The position numbers and the translations under genes were made by a program. From the NCBI RefSeq assembly GCF_003344625.1, contig NZ_QPKJ02000004.1, positions 310,001 through 374,000 on the forward strand: a stretch of 64,000 nt of DNA, in the 5' to 3' direction. Position 1 is the first letter of the stretch. Every line of letters begins with the position of its first letter. This DNA is from Solirubrobacter deserti. GTDB lineage: Bacteria; Actinomycetota; Thermoleophilia; Solirubrobacterales; Solirubrobacteraceae. This document shows positions 1-7,721 of this stretch, one piece after another. The notes below the pieces were generated by a model. It was not told the DNA's origin. It saw nothing but the letters and a program-made list of their open reading frames with translations, and made no database searches.

Positions 1-459
1 GTGGGCTCGAAGTCGTTCACGATCACGCAGGTGGTCAAGACCGACACCGAGCACGACATCGTGGGCTCCGTGGCGCCGGCGCTCGCCGTCACGCTCGGCG
101 CGCCGTCCCCGCTGGGCGAGTTCCTGCCCGGCGTGCAGCGCGAGTACACCGCTTCGCTGCTCGCGAAGGTGACCAGCACGGCCGAAGCCGCGACGCTCAC
201 CGTCGCCGACACGAACACGGCGAACACCGGCAAGCTCGTCAACGGCACGCACGTGCTCGCGCAGCCGCTGCACGTGCGCAGCGGGACGGCGGCGTTCGCG
301 CCGCTGACGGCGCCGGTCACGCTGCGTGCGCTGGACGCGCCAGTCAGCGGAGAGGACGTGCCGGTGGAGTTCCAGCAGGCGATCGGCGAGCGCGACCCGC
401 TCCGGACCGGCCGCTACAGCAAGACGCTGACGTTCACGCTGTCGACCACGACACCGTGA
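1..459 (+). CDS. C-terminal part of a secreted protein (5' end outside window)
   Basis: The frame is open from base 1 and ends in TGA at 457-459, so this is the last 152 residues of a longer protein. The sequence is a beta-rich, Thr/Ala/Val-rich extracellular-type module ending in FTLSTTTP. The same module, with the same last eight residues, closes the double amidase at 37388-40855 (shared EYT, QPL, TLR/DALRTG.YSKTL patterns). The two are therefore paralogous terminal domains, perhaps a cell-surface attachment or Ig/WxL-like module (inference). The catalytic or main part of this protein is not visible, so no function is assigned. Confidence 0.8.
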   Translation: MGSKSFTITQVVKTDTEHDIVGSVAPALAVTLGAPSPLGEFLPGVQREYTASLLAKVTSTAEAATLTVADTNTANTGKLVNGTHVLAQPLHVRSGTAAFAPLTAPVTLRALDAPVSGEDVPVEFQQAIGERDPLRTGRYSKTLTFTLSTTTP

Positions 460-464
460 CGCGT

Positions 465-496
465 GTGGCCGGGCGCTCCGCGGAGCGCCCGGCCAC
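465..496. terminator. Perfect palindromic terminator between convergent genes
   Basis: Bases 465-480 are followed directly by their exact reverse complement at 481-496, giving a 16-bp stem with no extra loop bases. It sits 5 bases after the stop of the plus-strand gene and 9 bases after the stop of the minus-strand 62-aa gene, so it can end transcription from both sides. There is no T-run, as is common in GC-rich actinobacteria. Confidence 0.75.
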
Positions 497-505
497 GGCG
501 GGTTC

Positions 506-694
506 CTACGGACGCGTCAGGCCGGCGCGCGCGGCGCCCAGCCGTCGCGCCGGGCGCCGCGCGGGCGAAGCGCTGACGCGGCGCGCCGGCGTGGTCTGAT
601 CGCGCAGCCACTGGTTGATCACGGCTTCGTCGGCGCGCACGCGCGCGGACGGCGTGCTGATGCGTCGTGGTGCATTCGGGGAGAGAGGGGTCAC
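506..694 (-). CDS. Small hypothetical protein divergent from TetR
   Basis: A 62-aa Arg/Ala/Pro-rich basic protein with a GTG start. Support for a real gene: an AGAAGGA ribosome-binding site seven bases before the GTG, strongly G/C-biased third codon positions, and a perfect bidirectional terminator just past the stop. It is transcribed away from the TetR gene at 785, and the twin operators at 736-773 lie in its promoter region, so it is a likely TetR target. No domain is recognised. No membrane segment or signal peptide is seen. Confidence 0.5.
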   Translation of the reverse strand: MTPLSPNAPRRISTPSARVRADEAVINQWLRDQTTPARRVSASPARRPARRLGAARAGLTRP

Positions 695-735
695 AGGCCG
701 GTCCTTCTGAGACTGGAGGGGGAACTCCGTTTATC

Positions 736-773
736 TGGAGGCTTGCCTCCACTCTACTGGAGGCTATCCTCCA
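736..773. promoter_or_regulatory. Twin palindromic operators for the TetR regulator
   Basis: Two 16-bp inverted repeats, TGGAGG-CTTG-CCTCCA at 736-751 and TGGAGG-CTAT-CCTCCA at 758-773, lie 22 bp apart, about two helical turns, on the same face of the DNA. They flank and overlap the -35/-10 elements read toward the TetR gene. This is the usual arrangement for cooperative binding of two TetR dimers and autorepression. Binding is inferred; the repeats themselves are exact. Confidence 0.75.
743..770 (+). promoter_or_regulatory. Promoter of the TetR gene at 785
   Basis: A -35-like TTGCCT (743-748) and a -10-like TATCCT (765-770) are separated by 16 bp, with the ATG 14 bases past the -10. Both hexamers are inside the two operator palindromes, so a bound repressor would block polymerase. 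Confidence 0.5.
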
Positions 774-784
774 CTTCAAGCGAA

Positions 785-1357
785 ATGTCCACTCCGACAC
801 GTCCGATCCTCGACATCGCCGCCCGCCGCCCGCATCGCGCGGACGCGCGCCGGAACTTCGACGCGGTGCTGGCCGCCGCACGTGAGGCGTTCGCCGCGCA
901 CGGGACGGACGCTTCGCTGGAGGACATCGCCCGCCGGGCGAACGTCGGCATCGGCACGCTCTACCGCAACTTCCCGACCCGCCAGGACCTGCTCGAGGCG
1001 GTGTACGCCGGGGAGGTGCAGGAGCTCTGCCTGGGGGCGCAGGCGGTCGCCGAGCTCGAGCCGTGGGAGGCGTTCACCACGTGGGTGGACAGCTTCGCGC
1101 GCTACGTGCCGACCAAGCTTGCGCTGCTGCAGGCGCTCAACAAGGACTCGGAGATCTTCCGGGCCTGCAAGAGCGCGATGCTGGCCTCCGCGTTGCCGAT
1201 CTTCGAGCGCGCCCAGCAGGCCGGGGCGCTGCGCCCGGATGTCGAGCTCGACGACGTGCTGCGCATGATCTCCGGCATGATCGGCTCCACCTACGCCGAC
1301 GACGCGCAGCGCCAGCGGGTGCTGGGCATCGCGCTGGACGGGCTCCGGGCCCGTTAG
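785..1357 (+). CDS. TetR/AcrR family transcriptional regulator
   Basis: 190 residues from the ATG at 785. An in-frame upstream start at 743 is rejected because it would put the promoter and operator inside the gene. Residues about 20-65 form the TetR helix-turn-helix, with the recognition-helix pattern VGIGTLYRNFPTRQDLLEAVY typical of the family shown here only in part: VGIGTLYRNF. The helical C-terminal ligand domain resembles the TetR_C_33/SBP-like group (LDDVLRMISGM). It likely represses itself and the divergent small gene through the operators at 736-773. Its stop (TAG) shares bases with the TAA stop of the convergent acyltransferase at 1354. The ligand is unknown. Confidence 0.9.
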   Translation: MSTPTRPILDIAARRPHRADARRNFDAVLAAAREAFAAHGTDASLEDIARRANVGIGTLYRNFPTRQDLLEAVYAGEVQELCLGAQAVAELEPWEAFTTWVDSFARYVPTKLALLQALNKDSEIFRACKSAMLASALPIFERAQQAGALRPDVELDDVLRMISGMIGSTYADDAQRQRVLGIALDGLRAR

Positions 1358-2115
1358 CGCTCGATCGCGGTCTGTAGACGCGCGGTGAGCTGGTCCGGCG
1401 TCTCGCCCGGCCGCGGCTGCAACGGGCGCGAGAAGGTGACCGTGGTCTTGCCGCGCCGGTTGAGCCCGCGGCCCTTGGGCATGACGAGCGCCGAGCCCTC
1501 GATGTGGATCGGGATGATCGGCACGCCGGCGGTGAGCGCGAGCTCGGCGACGCCCGCGCGGTAGCCCTCCGGGCCGGCGCCGCGGGTGCCCTGCGGGAAC
1601 AGCATGACGTTGCGGCCGTCGCGCAGGTGCGCGGCCGCCGCCGCCAGGCCACGGCGCTGCCCGCCGCCGCGGTCGAACGGGAACGTGTTGATCCAGAAGC
1701 CGGCCGCGAGCGCGAAGCCGCGCTTGCGGTAGAAGCGATCGCTCGCGGCGCCCACGACGGTGCGGCTGCGCCAGGCGTGCGGGAGTGCGAGCAGGACGAG
1801 CGGCGTGTCGATGTCGGACTCGTGATTGGGCGCGAGGATCGCGGGCTGCGGCGCGTGGACGAGGTCCTCGGCGCCGACGATCGTCGGCATCGCGACGACA
1901 CGTGTGGCCGGGAACAGCAGCGTCTGCTGCGCGATCTCGCGCAGCATCGCGGGGCGCGGCTCGCGCAGCCACGCCTGGTCCTCGACGCCGCGCTCGGACC
2001 ACGGGTCCCGCCCCGCGGACAGCGTGCGCCACTTCGTGGGCGCGGACGGGCCCCGCGCGCTCTTGTTCGAGCCGGCGAGCTTCTCCAACCGGCGCCCGCC
2101 CTGCGCGAACCTCAC
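1354..2115 (-). CDS. PlsC-like 1-acyl-sn-glycerol-3-phosphate acyltransferase family protein
   Basis: 253 residues. It carries the acyltransferase block I NHESDID (H-x4-D catalytic pair), the substrate-phosphate block PQGTRG (a variant of the usual PEGTRS) and a later GVPIIPIHIEG block, so it should transfer an acyl chain to a glycerol-phosphate-like or other alcohol acceptor at the membrane. The GTG start at 2115 overlaps the TGA of the LarA-like gene (GTGA). That makes it the last cistron of the reductase-dehydrogenase-LarA operon and supports a lipid role for the whole cluster. The acceptor and acyl donor cannot be told from sequence. Confidence 0.85.
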   Translation of the reverse strand: MRFAQGGRRLEKLAGSNKSARGPSAPTKWRTLSAGRDPWSERGVEDQAWLREPRPAMLREIAQQTLLFPATRVVAMPTIVGAEDLVHAPQPAILAPNHESDIDTPLVLLALPHAWRSRTVVGAASDRFYRKRGFALAAGFWINTFPFDRGGGQRRGLAAAAAHLRDGRNVMLFPQGTRGAGPEGYRAGVAELALTAGVPIIPIHIEGSALVMPKGRGLNRRGKTTVTFSRPLQPRPGETPDQLTARLQTAIER

Positions 2116-3746
2116 GCCTCTACCTGGGCGTAGAACAGCGGCGGGCAGTGGAAGTGGGTCAGCGACGGATCGCGGCCCACGACCTGCTCGGCCATTTCGA
2201 GCGCGTCGCGCATCGTGTCGGCGCGGCGGAAGCCGAGCCGGCGGCAGGCCTCGGCGTTGCCGCCGACGAAGATCACGTCGCCCAGGTGCTGCAGGCCGTG
2301 CGCGCCCCAGTACCACATGTAGAACGGGTGCACGCCGTGGTAGGCGTAGCTCGTCCGGTACAGGTGGCGGTACCACTCGTCCTCGGCGTAGGACTTCTCG
2401 AAGCGCGCCTCGATCTCCACCGGGTCGGTGGTGGTCGCCAGCACCTCCTCGTAGAAGTCGACGTAGGAGGGATGGTGGACCGGGTGGAACTCGCGCGTGA
2501 CCGGGTGCGTGAAGATCATCACGCCGCCCTCCCGCACGAGCGGGACGCCCTGGTAGAGGTTGAAGAAGTACCCGAGCCCCATGCACATGACGAGGATCGG
2601 ATTCAGGATCGAGTCCACGTTGTACGGGCCGACGTACGGGAGGCCGGCGGTGACGATGTCGGCCTGGCCCTTGACGTAGACGGCCTGCTGGGCGGCGACG
2701 TGGTCGAGCGTGACCTCGTGCACGGGCCCGACCGCGCCGGCCTGCACCCCGGTGATGGAGTAGGGCGCCGTCGACTTGTGGAAGGCCGCGCGGCGCAGCT
2801 TCGGGTGCATCCGGTCCGTCGTGCGCTTGAGCGCGGCGAACGTCGTCTGCTCCCGCGCCGTCCAGCGGGCCTCGGGCTTGGCGAGGAAGCTCAGCGGCCC
2901 GTCGAACATGTCGTTGTTGAGCGTCGTCTCGATGTGGAAGATCGGGACGGCGGCCTCGACGATGTCGCCCTGCCGGTTGGCGCTGTTGTGCAGCTCGGAC
3001 TTGTTCGGGTCCATGAAGGACTTCGAATGCCGCATCGTGTGGACGTTGTGATGGGCCTTGACGCTGTTGTAGGTCCCGAGGCCGACCGCGACGGACTTGT
3101 GGCCGCCGTCCATCGACACGATGTTGATGTTCACGTAGACCAGCAGGTCCGACTCGGCGGCCCGCTTGGACAGCTCGACGGCTTCACCGTGCCGGGTCTG
3201 GCCGAGATCGACGATCTCGGTCGGGTCCTCGGCGTCGTGGTTGTAGAGCCGGTCGGGATAGAACTCGTCGAACACCCGCGCGCCCACGGCCCGCTTGAGC
3301 TCGGCCGGCGTCATGCGCCGGTGCAGCGCCAGCGCCGCGATCAGGTGGATGTCCTCGACGCCGGCCCGGTACGCCCGCTCGAGCACATGCTCGATCACGC
3401 GCCCGCGGATGTCGGGCAGCTTCATCGGCGGGAGCGGCAGCGAGATGTCGTCGAACGCGATCGTCAGCTTCATCCCCGGCCGCAGCAGGGAGTCCAGCGG
3501 ATCCATGCCGAGCGGCGAATCCAGCGCGGCGCAGATCGCGGCGTCGACGTCGATCAGGCCCTTCAGCGGCGGCGGCGGATAGACGATCCGGCTGCCCACC
3601 GGCAGCCGCTCGAGCCGGAACTGCTCGCCGGAGTGGAACAGCGTCGGCGGCGAGTGCTCGTGCACTTCCACGACGCACGCCTCGCGCTCGACGGCGGGCT
3701 GGCGGCGCTTGGTGCGCTCGATCATGCGGGTCGGAGCGATGCTCAT
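2112..3746 (-). CDS. LarA-like nickel-pincer-dependent racemase/epimerase family protein (DUF2088)
   Basis: 544 residues, about 120 longer than lactate racemase LarA (about 425), mostly from a C-terminal extension rich in Tyr/His/Trp. LarA landmarks are present: FDD at 98-100, the catalytic His of LHRRMT (142), the His of YNHDA (170), the NPN-anchoring Lys of GGHKS (217), and His 232/233 of AHHN in the nickel-ligand position. The FDD is followed by ISLP rather than the TRP of classic LarA, so the substrate probably differs. ATGA overlap with the upstream dehydrogenase and GTGA overlap with the downstream PlsC-like gene show translational coupling. The larBCE genes that make the cofactor are 4 kb away. 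I infer racemisation, epimerisation or hydride chemistry at a hydroxy-carbon in a lipid pathway. Confidence 0.8.
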   Translation of the reverse strand: MSIAPTRMIERTKRRQPAVEREACVVEVHEHSPPTLFHSGEQFRLERLPVGSRIVYPPPPLKGLIDVDAAICAALDSPLGMDPLDSLLRPGMKLTIAFDDISLPLPPMKLPDIRGRVIEHVLERAYRAGVEDIHLIAALALHRRMTPAELKRAVGARVFDEFYPDRLYNHDAEDPTEIVDLGQTRHGEAVELSKRAAESDLLVYVNINIVSMDGGHKSVAVGLGTYNSVKAHHNVHTMRHSKSFMDPNKSELHNSANRQGDIVEAAVPIFHIETTLNNDMFDGPLSFLAKPEARWTAREQTTFAALKRTTDRMHPKLRRAAFHKSTAPYSITGVQAGAVGPVHEVTLDHVAAQQAVYVKGQADIVTAGLPYVGPYNVDSILNPILVMCMGLGYFFNLYQGVPLVREGGVMIFTHPVTREFHPVHHPSYVDFYEEVLATTTDPVEIEARFEKSYAEDEWYRHLYRTSYAYHGVHPFYMWYWGAHGLQHLGDVIFVGGNAEACRRLGFRRADTMRDALEMAEQVVGRDPSLTHFHCPPLFYAQVEA

Positions 3747-4885
3747 GCGGCGATCTCGAAGACGGTCTTCACGCGCCCGGCGCGTGCGGATTTCGGGGCT
3801 TGTTCGAGCGCCTTCTCGAAGGCGCGCAGCGGCCAGCCACGGTCGATCAGGCGGCCGGGCTTCAGGGTACGAGCGAAGCGCAGGGCGGCCGGGAAGTCGT
3901 GCTCGTAGCCGTAGGCGCCGCGCAGCTCGAGCTCACGCAGCCAGGCCGCGGCGAGGTCGGTCTTGAGCTCACCCGGCATCCCGACGAGCACGACGCGCCC
4001 GCGCGGACGCGTGATCGTGATCGCCTGCTCGATGCTCGTCCCCGACCCCACGCAATCAAGTACACGGTCGAAGCCGCCGAGCAACAGCTCGCGGCTCTGA
4101 TGACCGACCAATCTGCGCGAATGCGTGATGCGCGCGCCGTCGATGTAGAGCCGGTCGGGGGTGAGGACGTCGTCGGCGCCGAAGCGGCGCGCGGCGGTCT
4201 GTTGGCCCGCGTGCTTGGCGACGGCGATGATCGTCGCGCTCGGCGCGGCCTCGCGCACGGCGGCCAGCGTGAGCAGCCCGATCGTCCCCGCGCCGATGAT
4301 CGCGACGTTCTCGCCGGGCTGGACGTCGGCCTGGCGCGCGGCGTGCAGCGCGCACGCGAGCGGCTCCACCAGCACGGCGTCCTCGTCGGAGAGGTCGTCC
4401 GGCACGGTGTGCAACTGCGAGGCGTGCGCGACCAGCCCTTCGCTCCAGCCGCCGCCCGTCTCGCGGCAGAAGCCGGTCTGCAGGCCGGCGGACAGGTTGC
4501 CGTCGATCACGTTGCGGCACAGCGCGGGCAGGCCCTGCGCGCACTCGGTGCACGGCGGCGTCACGCCGCGGACGGCGCAGCCCAGCGCGGGTTGCACCAC
4601 GACCCGCTCGCCGCGCCGTGGCCCCGCACCGATCTCGCCCACGATCTCGTGGCCGGGGACGAACGGGGTGGACGTGAGCGTCGCCAGGTGCAGGCTCGCC
4701 TTGCCGGAGATGAGGGCGAGGTCGGAACCGCAGATGCCGGTCAGCCGCGGGCGGACGGGCAGCCAGTCCGGCCCCGGCATGCGCGGCGGGCGGACCTCCG
4801 TCAGCGCGAGCGCGCCGGCGCCGGGCAGCCCGGCCTTCTGGGCGACGTACTTGGCGAGGCTCGGCGTGTAGGTCAGCGCCTTCAT
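3743..4885 (-). CDS. Zinc-dependent medium-chain alcohol dehydrogenase
   Basis: 380 residues. It has the GHEIVGE zinc/GroES-like signature, catalytic-zinc CGSD (about residue 52), a Cys cluster for the structural zinc (PCTEC...LC), and a Rossmann NAD(P) site IGAGTIGLL. The start is the ATG at 4885, whose ATGA overlaps the stop of the reductase-HAD gene. The open frame continues upstream only as antisense-like shadow. As the second cistron of the operon it could interconvert an alcohol and aldehyde made by the neighbouring reductase. It resembles threonine/sorbitol-type dehydrogenases in layout, but the substrate is not predictable. Confidence 0.85.
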   Translation of the reverse strand: MKALTYTPSLAKYVAQKAGLPGAGALALTEVRPPRMPGPDWLPVRPRLTGICGSDLALISGKASLHLATLTSTPFVPGHEIVGEIGAGPRRGERVVVQPALGCAVRGVTPPCTECAQGLPALCRNVIDGNLSAGLQTGFCRETGGGWSEGLVAHASQLHTVPDDLSDEDAVLVEPLACALHAARQADVQPGENVAIIGAGTIGLLTLAAVREAAPSATIIAVAKHAGQQTAARRFGADDVLTPDRLYIDGARITHSRRLVGHQSRELLLGGFDRVLDCVGSGTSIEQAITITRPRGRVVLVGMPGELKTDLAAAWLRELELRGAYGYEHDFPAALRFARTLKPGRLIDRGWPLRAFEKALEQAPKSARAGRVKTVFEIAA

Positions 4886-7098
4886 ACGGCGGCGCGCTCC
4901 GTGCCCCACGTCTCGATCGGCCAGCGGCGGCGGCGGGCCTCGCGCGAGAGCCGGAAGTCCGGGTTGATCGCGTGCGGGTGGCCGACGAGCTCGAGCAGCG
5001 GGAGGTCCGCGAGGCTGTCGCCGTAGGCGTGGCAGTCCTTGAGGTCCACGTCGTGGTCGGCGGCCAGGCGGGCGGCGAGCGAGGCGCGGCCGTCGGCGGT
5101 GAGCGGCGGCTCGGCCAGCTCGCCCGTGAAGCGCCCAACGCGCTCGATGAGCTTGGCCGCGTGGACCTCGTCCGCGAGGTGCTGGAGCGGCTCGACGAGG
5201 AAGTCGAGCGCGCTGGTGATCAGGATCACGCGGTCGCCGCGGCGCTTGTGCTCGCGGATGCGGCGCACGGCCTCGTTCTGGATCCGCGGCTGGATGAAGT
5301 CCGGCAGCGCCTCCTCGGCCTGGCGCTTGAGCTCGCGCGCCGGGAGGTCCTTGTAGAGCTTGTAGAAGTTGCGGTTGAACGCGGTGCGGCTGCGGCGGTC
5401 CTCGATGATCCAGCTCGGGACCTTCGTCGCGGCGCCGGCGGTCCACACGAGCTTGTCCAGCTCGGGCATGTCGCGAGTTCTGAGCCACGCGTAGAAGTGC
5501 GCGACGGTCGAGTCGAGCACGACGCCCTCGACGTCGAACAGCGCGAGCGCGGGCGGGCCCTCGGGCGCGGGACGGCGGCCGGCCGAGCGCGTCTTCTTCG
5601 GGCCAGGCGCGGGCGGCACCGCGATCTTGCGCAGCGCCGGCAGGTGGACCTCGCCGATGTAGTGGTCCCAGTCGATCTCGTCGACGTCGAACCCGAAGCG
5701 CTCGCGGTCGTCCGGGTGCAGGTTGTCGAGCAGCGCGCGGGCGTTGCGGTCGTCGAAGACGCAGTCCAGCTCGCCGTACGGGCGGTAGATCTCGTTCAGG
5801 CGCTTGAGCCGGTCCAGCTTGCGCTGGTTCTTGTGGAGCCGGAGCTCGACGTCGTTGCTGCGCGGGATCGGCAGCTTGTCGACGAGCTCACGGCCCTTGG
5901 CGAGCACGCTGTTGGCGCGCTCGATCTTCGTCAGGATGTTGCCGGCCGAGGTGAAGCGCCACTCGGGCACGCTGACCGGCAGGCCGTCCTCGTCCGGCAG
6001 CGGGCGCTCGCGGAAGTACCGCGTGGTCATCTCCGCCAGATCGTGGATCGTGAACGGGTTGCGCATCCCGGTGCTGACGTTGAACACGCGCACTTCGTCC
6101 GGCGGGTGCGCGGCGGCCACCAGGCACGCGTTGGCCACGAAGTCGACGGGGATGATGTCGATCCGGATGCTGCGGTTGGCGCCGAAGCGGCCGGGGATGA
6201 TGCCCGCGCCGTAGCCGAGCATGATCGGGTCGGCGACCTTCAGCGACTCCATCCAGCCCGCGTAGGGCGTGTGCAGCGCGGACTCGACGATCGCCGGGCG
6301 CACGATCGTGAGGTGCTTCGGGTTCTTCGTGATGATCGTGCGCTCGCCGAGGGCCTTCGAGAGCCCGTAGGTGTCGCTCCAGCCGAGCGCACGGGCGCGT
6401 TCGCGGCCGCGCTCGGTGAGCTGCTCGCGCACCCACTCGTAGCGCAGGATCTCCGCGCGGGTGCCGACGGCCGGGCCGCCCGCGGGGCCGATCGCGCGCG
6501 TGGCCTCCGCGACGAAGCGGTGCTGGTGCTGCGGCAGGCGCGACTCGGCCTCGATGTCCTTGCGCCAGGCCTGGGCGGCGTCCAGCTCGGCGTTCAGGTC
6601 CAGCCACGGCTCGGTCGGCGCGGTGCCGGACGGCTTCTCGAGCACGAGCCCGGTGCGCATGCCGGCGGCGTAGGCCGTGGACACGTGGATGAAGTACGGG
6701 TCGCTGCCGGCGGCGCGGACGGCTTCCAGCAGGCGGGACGGGCCCTTGGCGTTGAGCTCGAGCGCCTCGTCGAGCGGCTGCTCGAAGGACACGGACGCGG
6801 CGCAGTGGATGACAACGTCGATGCCGGCGGGGAGCTCGAGGCCCTCGCGGCCGAGGTCGCCGCTGACGGTCTGCACGCGGCTGCCGTCGAGGCCCTCGCA
6901 CGGCCCGCTGGTCAGGATCTCGTTCTCCAGCCGCTGCTGGGCGTCACCGCGCAGGAGCAGGATCACCCGCGTGTCCGGCAGCTCGCGCAGGAGCTGGCCG
7001 AGCACGGCCTTGCCGAGGAACCCGGAGGCTCCGGTGAGCAGAACGGTCTGGCCGGCCAGCCGCTGCTGGATGAGGACGTCGTCAGGCAGAGCGAGCAC
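4882..7098 (-). CDS. Fusion: fatty-acyl-reductase-like SDR (NAD_binding_4) plus HAD-IB hydrolase domain
   Basis: 738 residues. Residues about 15-400 form an extended SDR of the male-sterility/fatty acyl-CoA reductase type: TGASGFLG nucleotide motif at 22-29, YGLSK active-site Tyr/Lys, and a C-terminal Sterile-like helical part. Residues about 515-738 are a HAD subfamily IB phosphatase-like domain with motif I at Asp522, motif II ITSA, a motif III Lys, and motif IV GDSLAD. In motif I the second Asp is Glu524 (DVE), which may alter phosphatase activity. It is the first gene of the operon; the GTG start at 7098 is only 32 bases from the divergent TetR gene. The likely role is reduction of an acyl thioester to aldehyde or alcohol, with hydrolysis of a phosphate or ester by the HAD part (inference). 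Confidence 0.8.
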   Translation of the reverse strand: MLALPDDVLIQQRLAGQTVLLTGASGFLGKAVLGQLLRELPDTRVILLLRGDAQQRLENEILTSGPCEGLDGSRVQTVSGDLGREGLELPAGIDVVIHCAASVSFEQPLDEALELNAKGPSRLLEAVRAAGSDPYFIHVSTAYAAGMRTGLVLEKPSGTAPTEPWLDLNAELDAAQAWRKDIEAESRLPQHQHRFVAEATRAIGPAGGPAVGTRAEILRYEWVREQLTERGRERARALGWSDTYGLSKALGERTIITKNPKHLTIVRPAIVESALHTPYAGWMESLKVADPIMLGYGAGIIPGRFGANRSIRIDIIPVDFVANACLVAAAHPPDEVRVFNVSTGMRNPFTIHDLAEMTTRYFRERPLPDEDGLPVSVPEWRFTSAGNILTKIERANSVLAKGRELVDKLPIPRSNDVELRLHKNQRKLDRLKRLNEIYRPYGELDCVFDDRNARALLDNLHPDDRERFGFDVDEIDWDHYIGEVHLPALRKIAVPPAPGPKKTRSAGRRPAPEGPPALALFDVEGVVLDSTVAHFYAWLRTRDMPELDKLVWTAGAATKVPSWIIEDRRSRTAFNRNFYKLYKDLPARELKRQAEEALPDFIQPRIQNEAVRRIREHKRRGDRVILITSALDFLVEPLQHLADEVHAAKLIERVGRFTGELAEPPLTADGRASLAARLAADHDVDLKDCHAYGDSLADLPLLELVGHPHAINPDFRLSREARRRRWPIETWGTERAAV

Positions 7099-7112
7099 CG
7101 TACCAGTCGTCT

Positions 7113-7130
7113 CTACTAACGTGTCAGTAG
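7113..7130. promoter_or_regulatory. TetR operator and -10 between divergent regulator and reductase operon
   Basis: An imperfect 18-bp palindrome, CTACTAACG-TGTCAGTAG (7 of 9 pairs match), occupies most of the 32-bp gap between the two divergent start codons and abuts the TetR ATG at 7131. It contains a TAACGT -10-like element (7117-7122) eight bases before that ATG, so the TetR message is probably leaderless. One repressor dimer here would block both directions. Confidence 0.6.
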
Positions 7131-7721
7131 ATGCCCTCCCGGGCCCGAATCCTGGAAGCCGCGCGCAGCGAGTTCGCGCTGCACGGCCAGTCCGCCCGCC
7201 TGCAGGACATCGCCGAGCGGGCCGGGTTGACGCACCCCACGCTGCTCTACCACTTCAAGTCCAAGGAGCGGCTCTACGCCGCGGTCATCGAACAGGCCAT
7301 GGAGGACTGGGCGCTGATGACGTCCGAGGTGGTGGCGGTGGCGCCGGTCGGGTTCGACCGGGTCGCCGCGCTCGTGCGCGCGGGCATGGAGTTCTTCGCC
7401 ACGCACGCCGACTTCGTCGTGATCTGGCGCCGCGAGGCGATCGAGGGCGGCGGGCGGCTGGAGGACGCGATGGCCGAGCACATGCGCCCGTTCCTGGAGC
7501 GCGCGATCGCGTTCCTGGAGCGCGAGATGGCCGCCGGACGGCTGCGCGAGCACGACCCGGGCGAGCTGATGCAGATCGTCTACGGCGCCGTCTCCACCTA
7601 CTTCTCGGACGCCGGCTTCCGCGCGCGGCTGTTCGGCGGCGACCCGACGTCGCCGGCGGAGCGCGAGCGCTTCGGGGCCGCGCTCACCGCGATGTTGCGG
7701 GACGCGCTGGCTCCACGTTGA
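7131..7721 (+). CDS. TetR family regulator, probable repressor of the reductase/LarA-like operon
   Basis: 196 residues. The N-terminal TetR DNA-binding domain is clear (ILEAARSEFALHG, then LQDIAERAGLTHPTLLYHFK, residues about 5-48). The C-terminal domain contains acidic and aromatic residues (FFATHADFVVIWRREA) of the TetR_C_29-like ligand pocket. It is divergent from the four-gene operon with a shared palindrome in the gap, so acyl-CoA, fatty alcohol or a related intermediate is a reasonable inducer guess. Its 3' end overlaps larE by 38 bases tail to tail. Confidence 0.9.
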   Translation: MPSRARILEAARSEFALHGQSARLQDIAERAGLTHPTLLYHFKSKERLYAAVIEQAMEDWALMTSEVVAVAPVGFDRVAALVRAGMEFFATHADFVVIWRREAIEGGGRLEDAMAEHMRPFLERAIAFLEREMAAGRLREHDPGELMQIVYGAVSTYFSDAGFRARLFGGDPTSPAERERFGAALTAMLRDALAPR

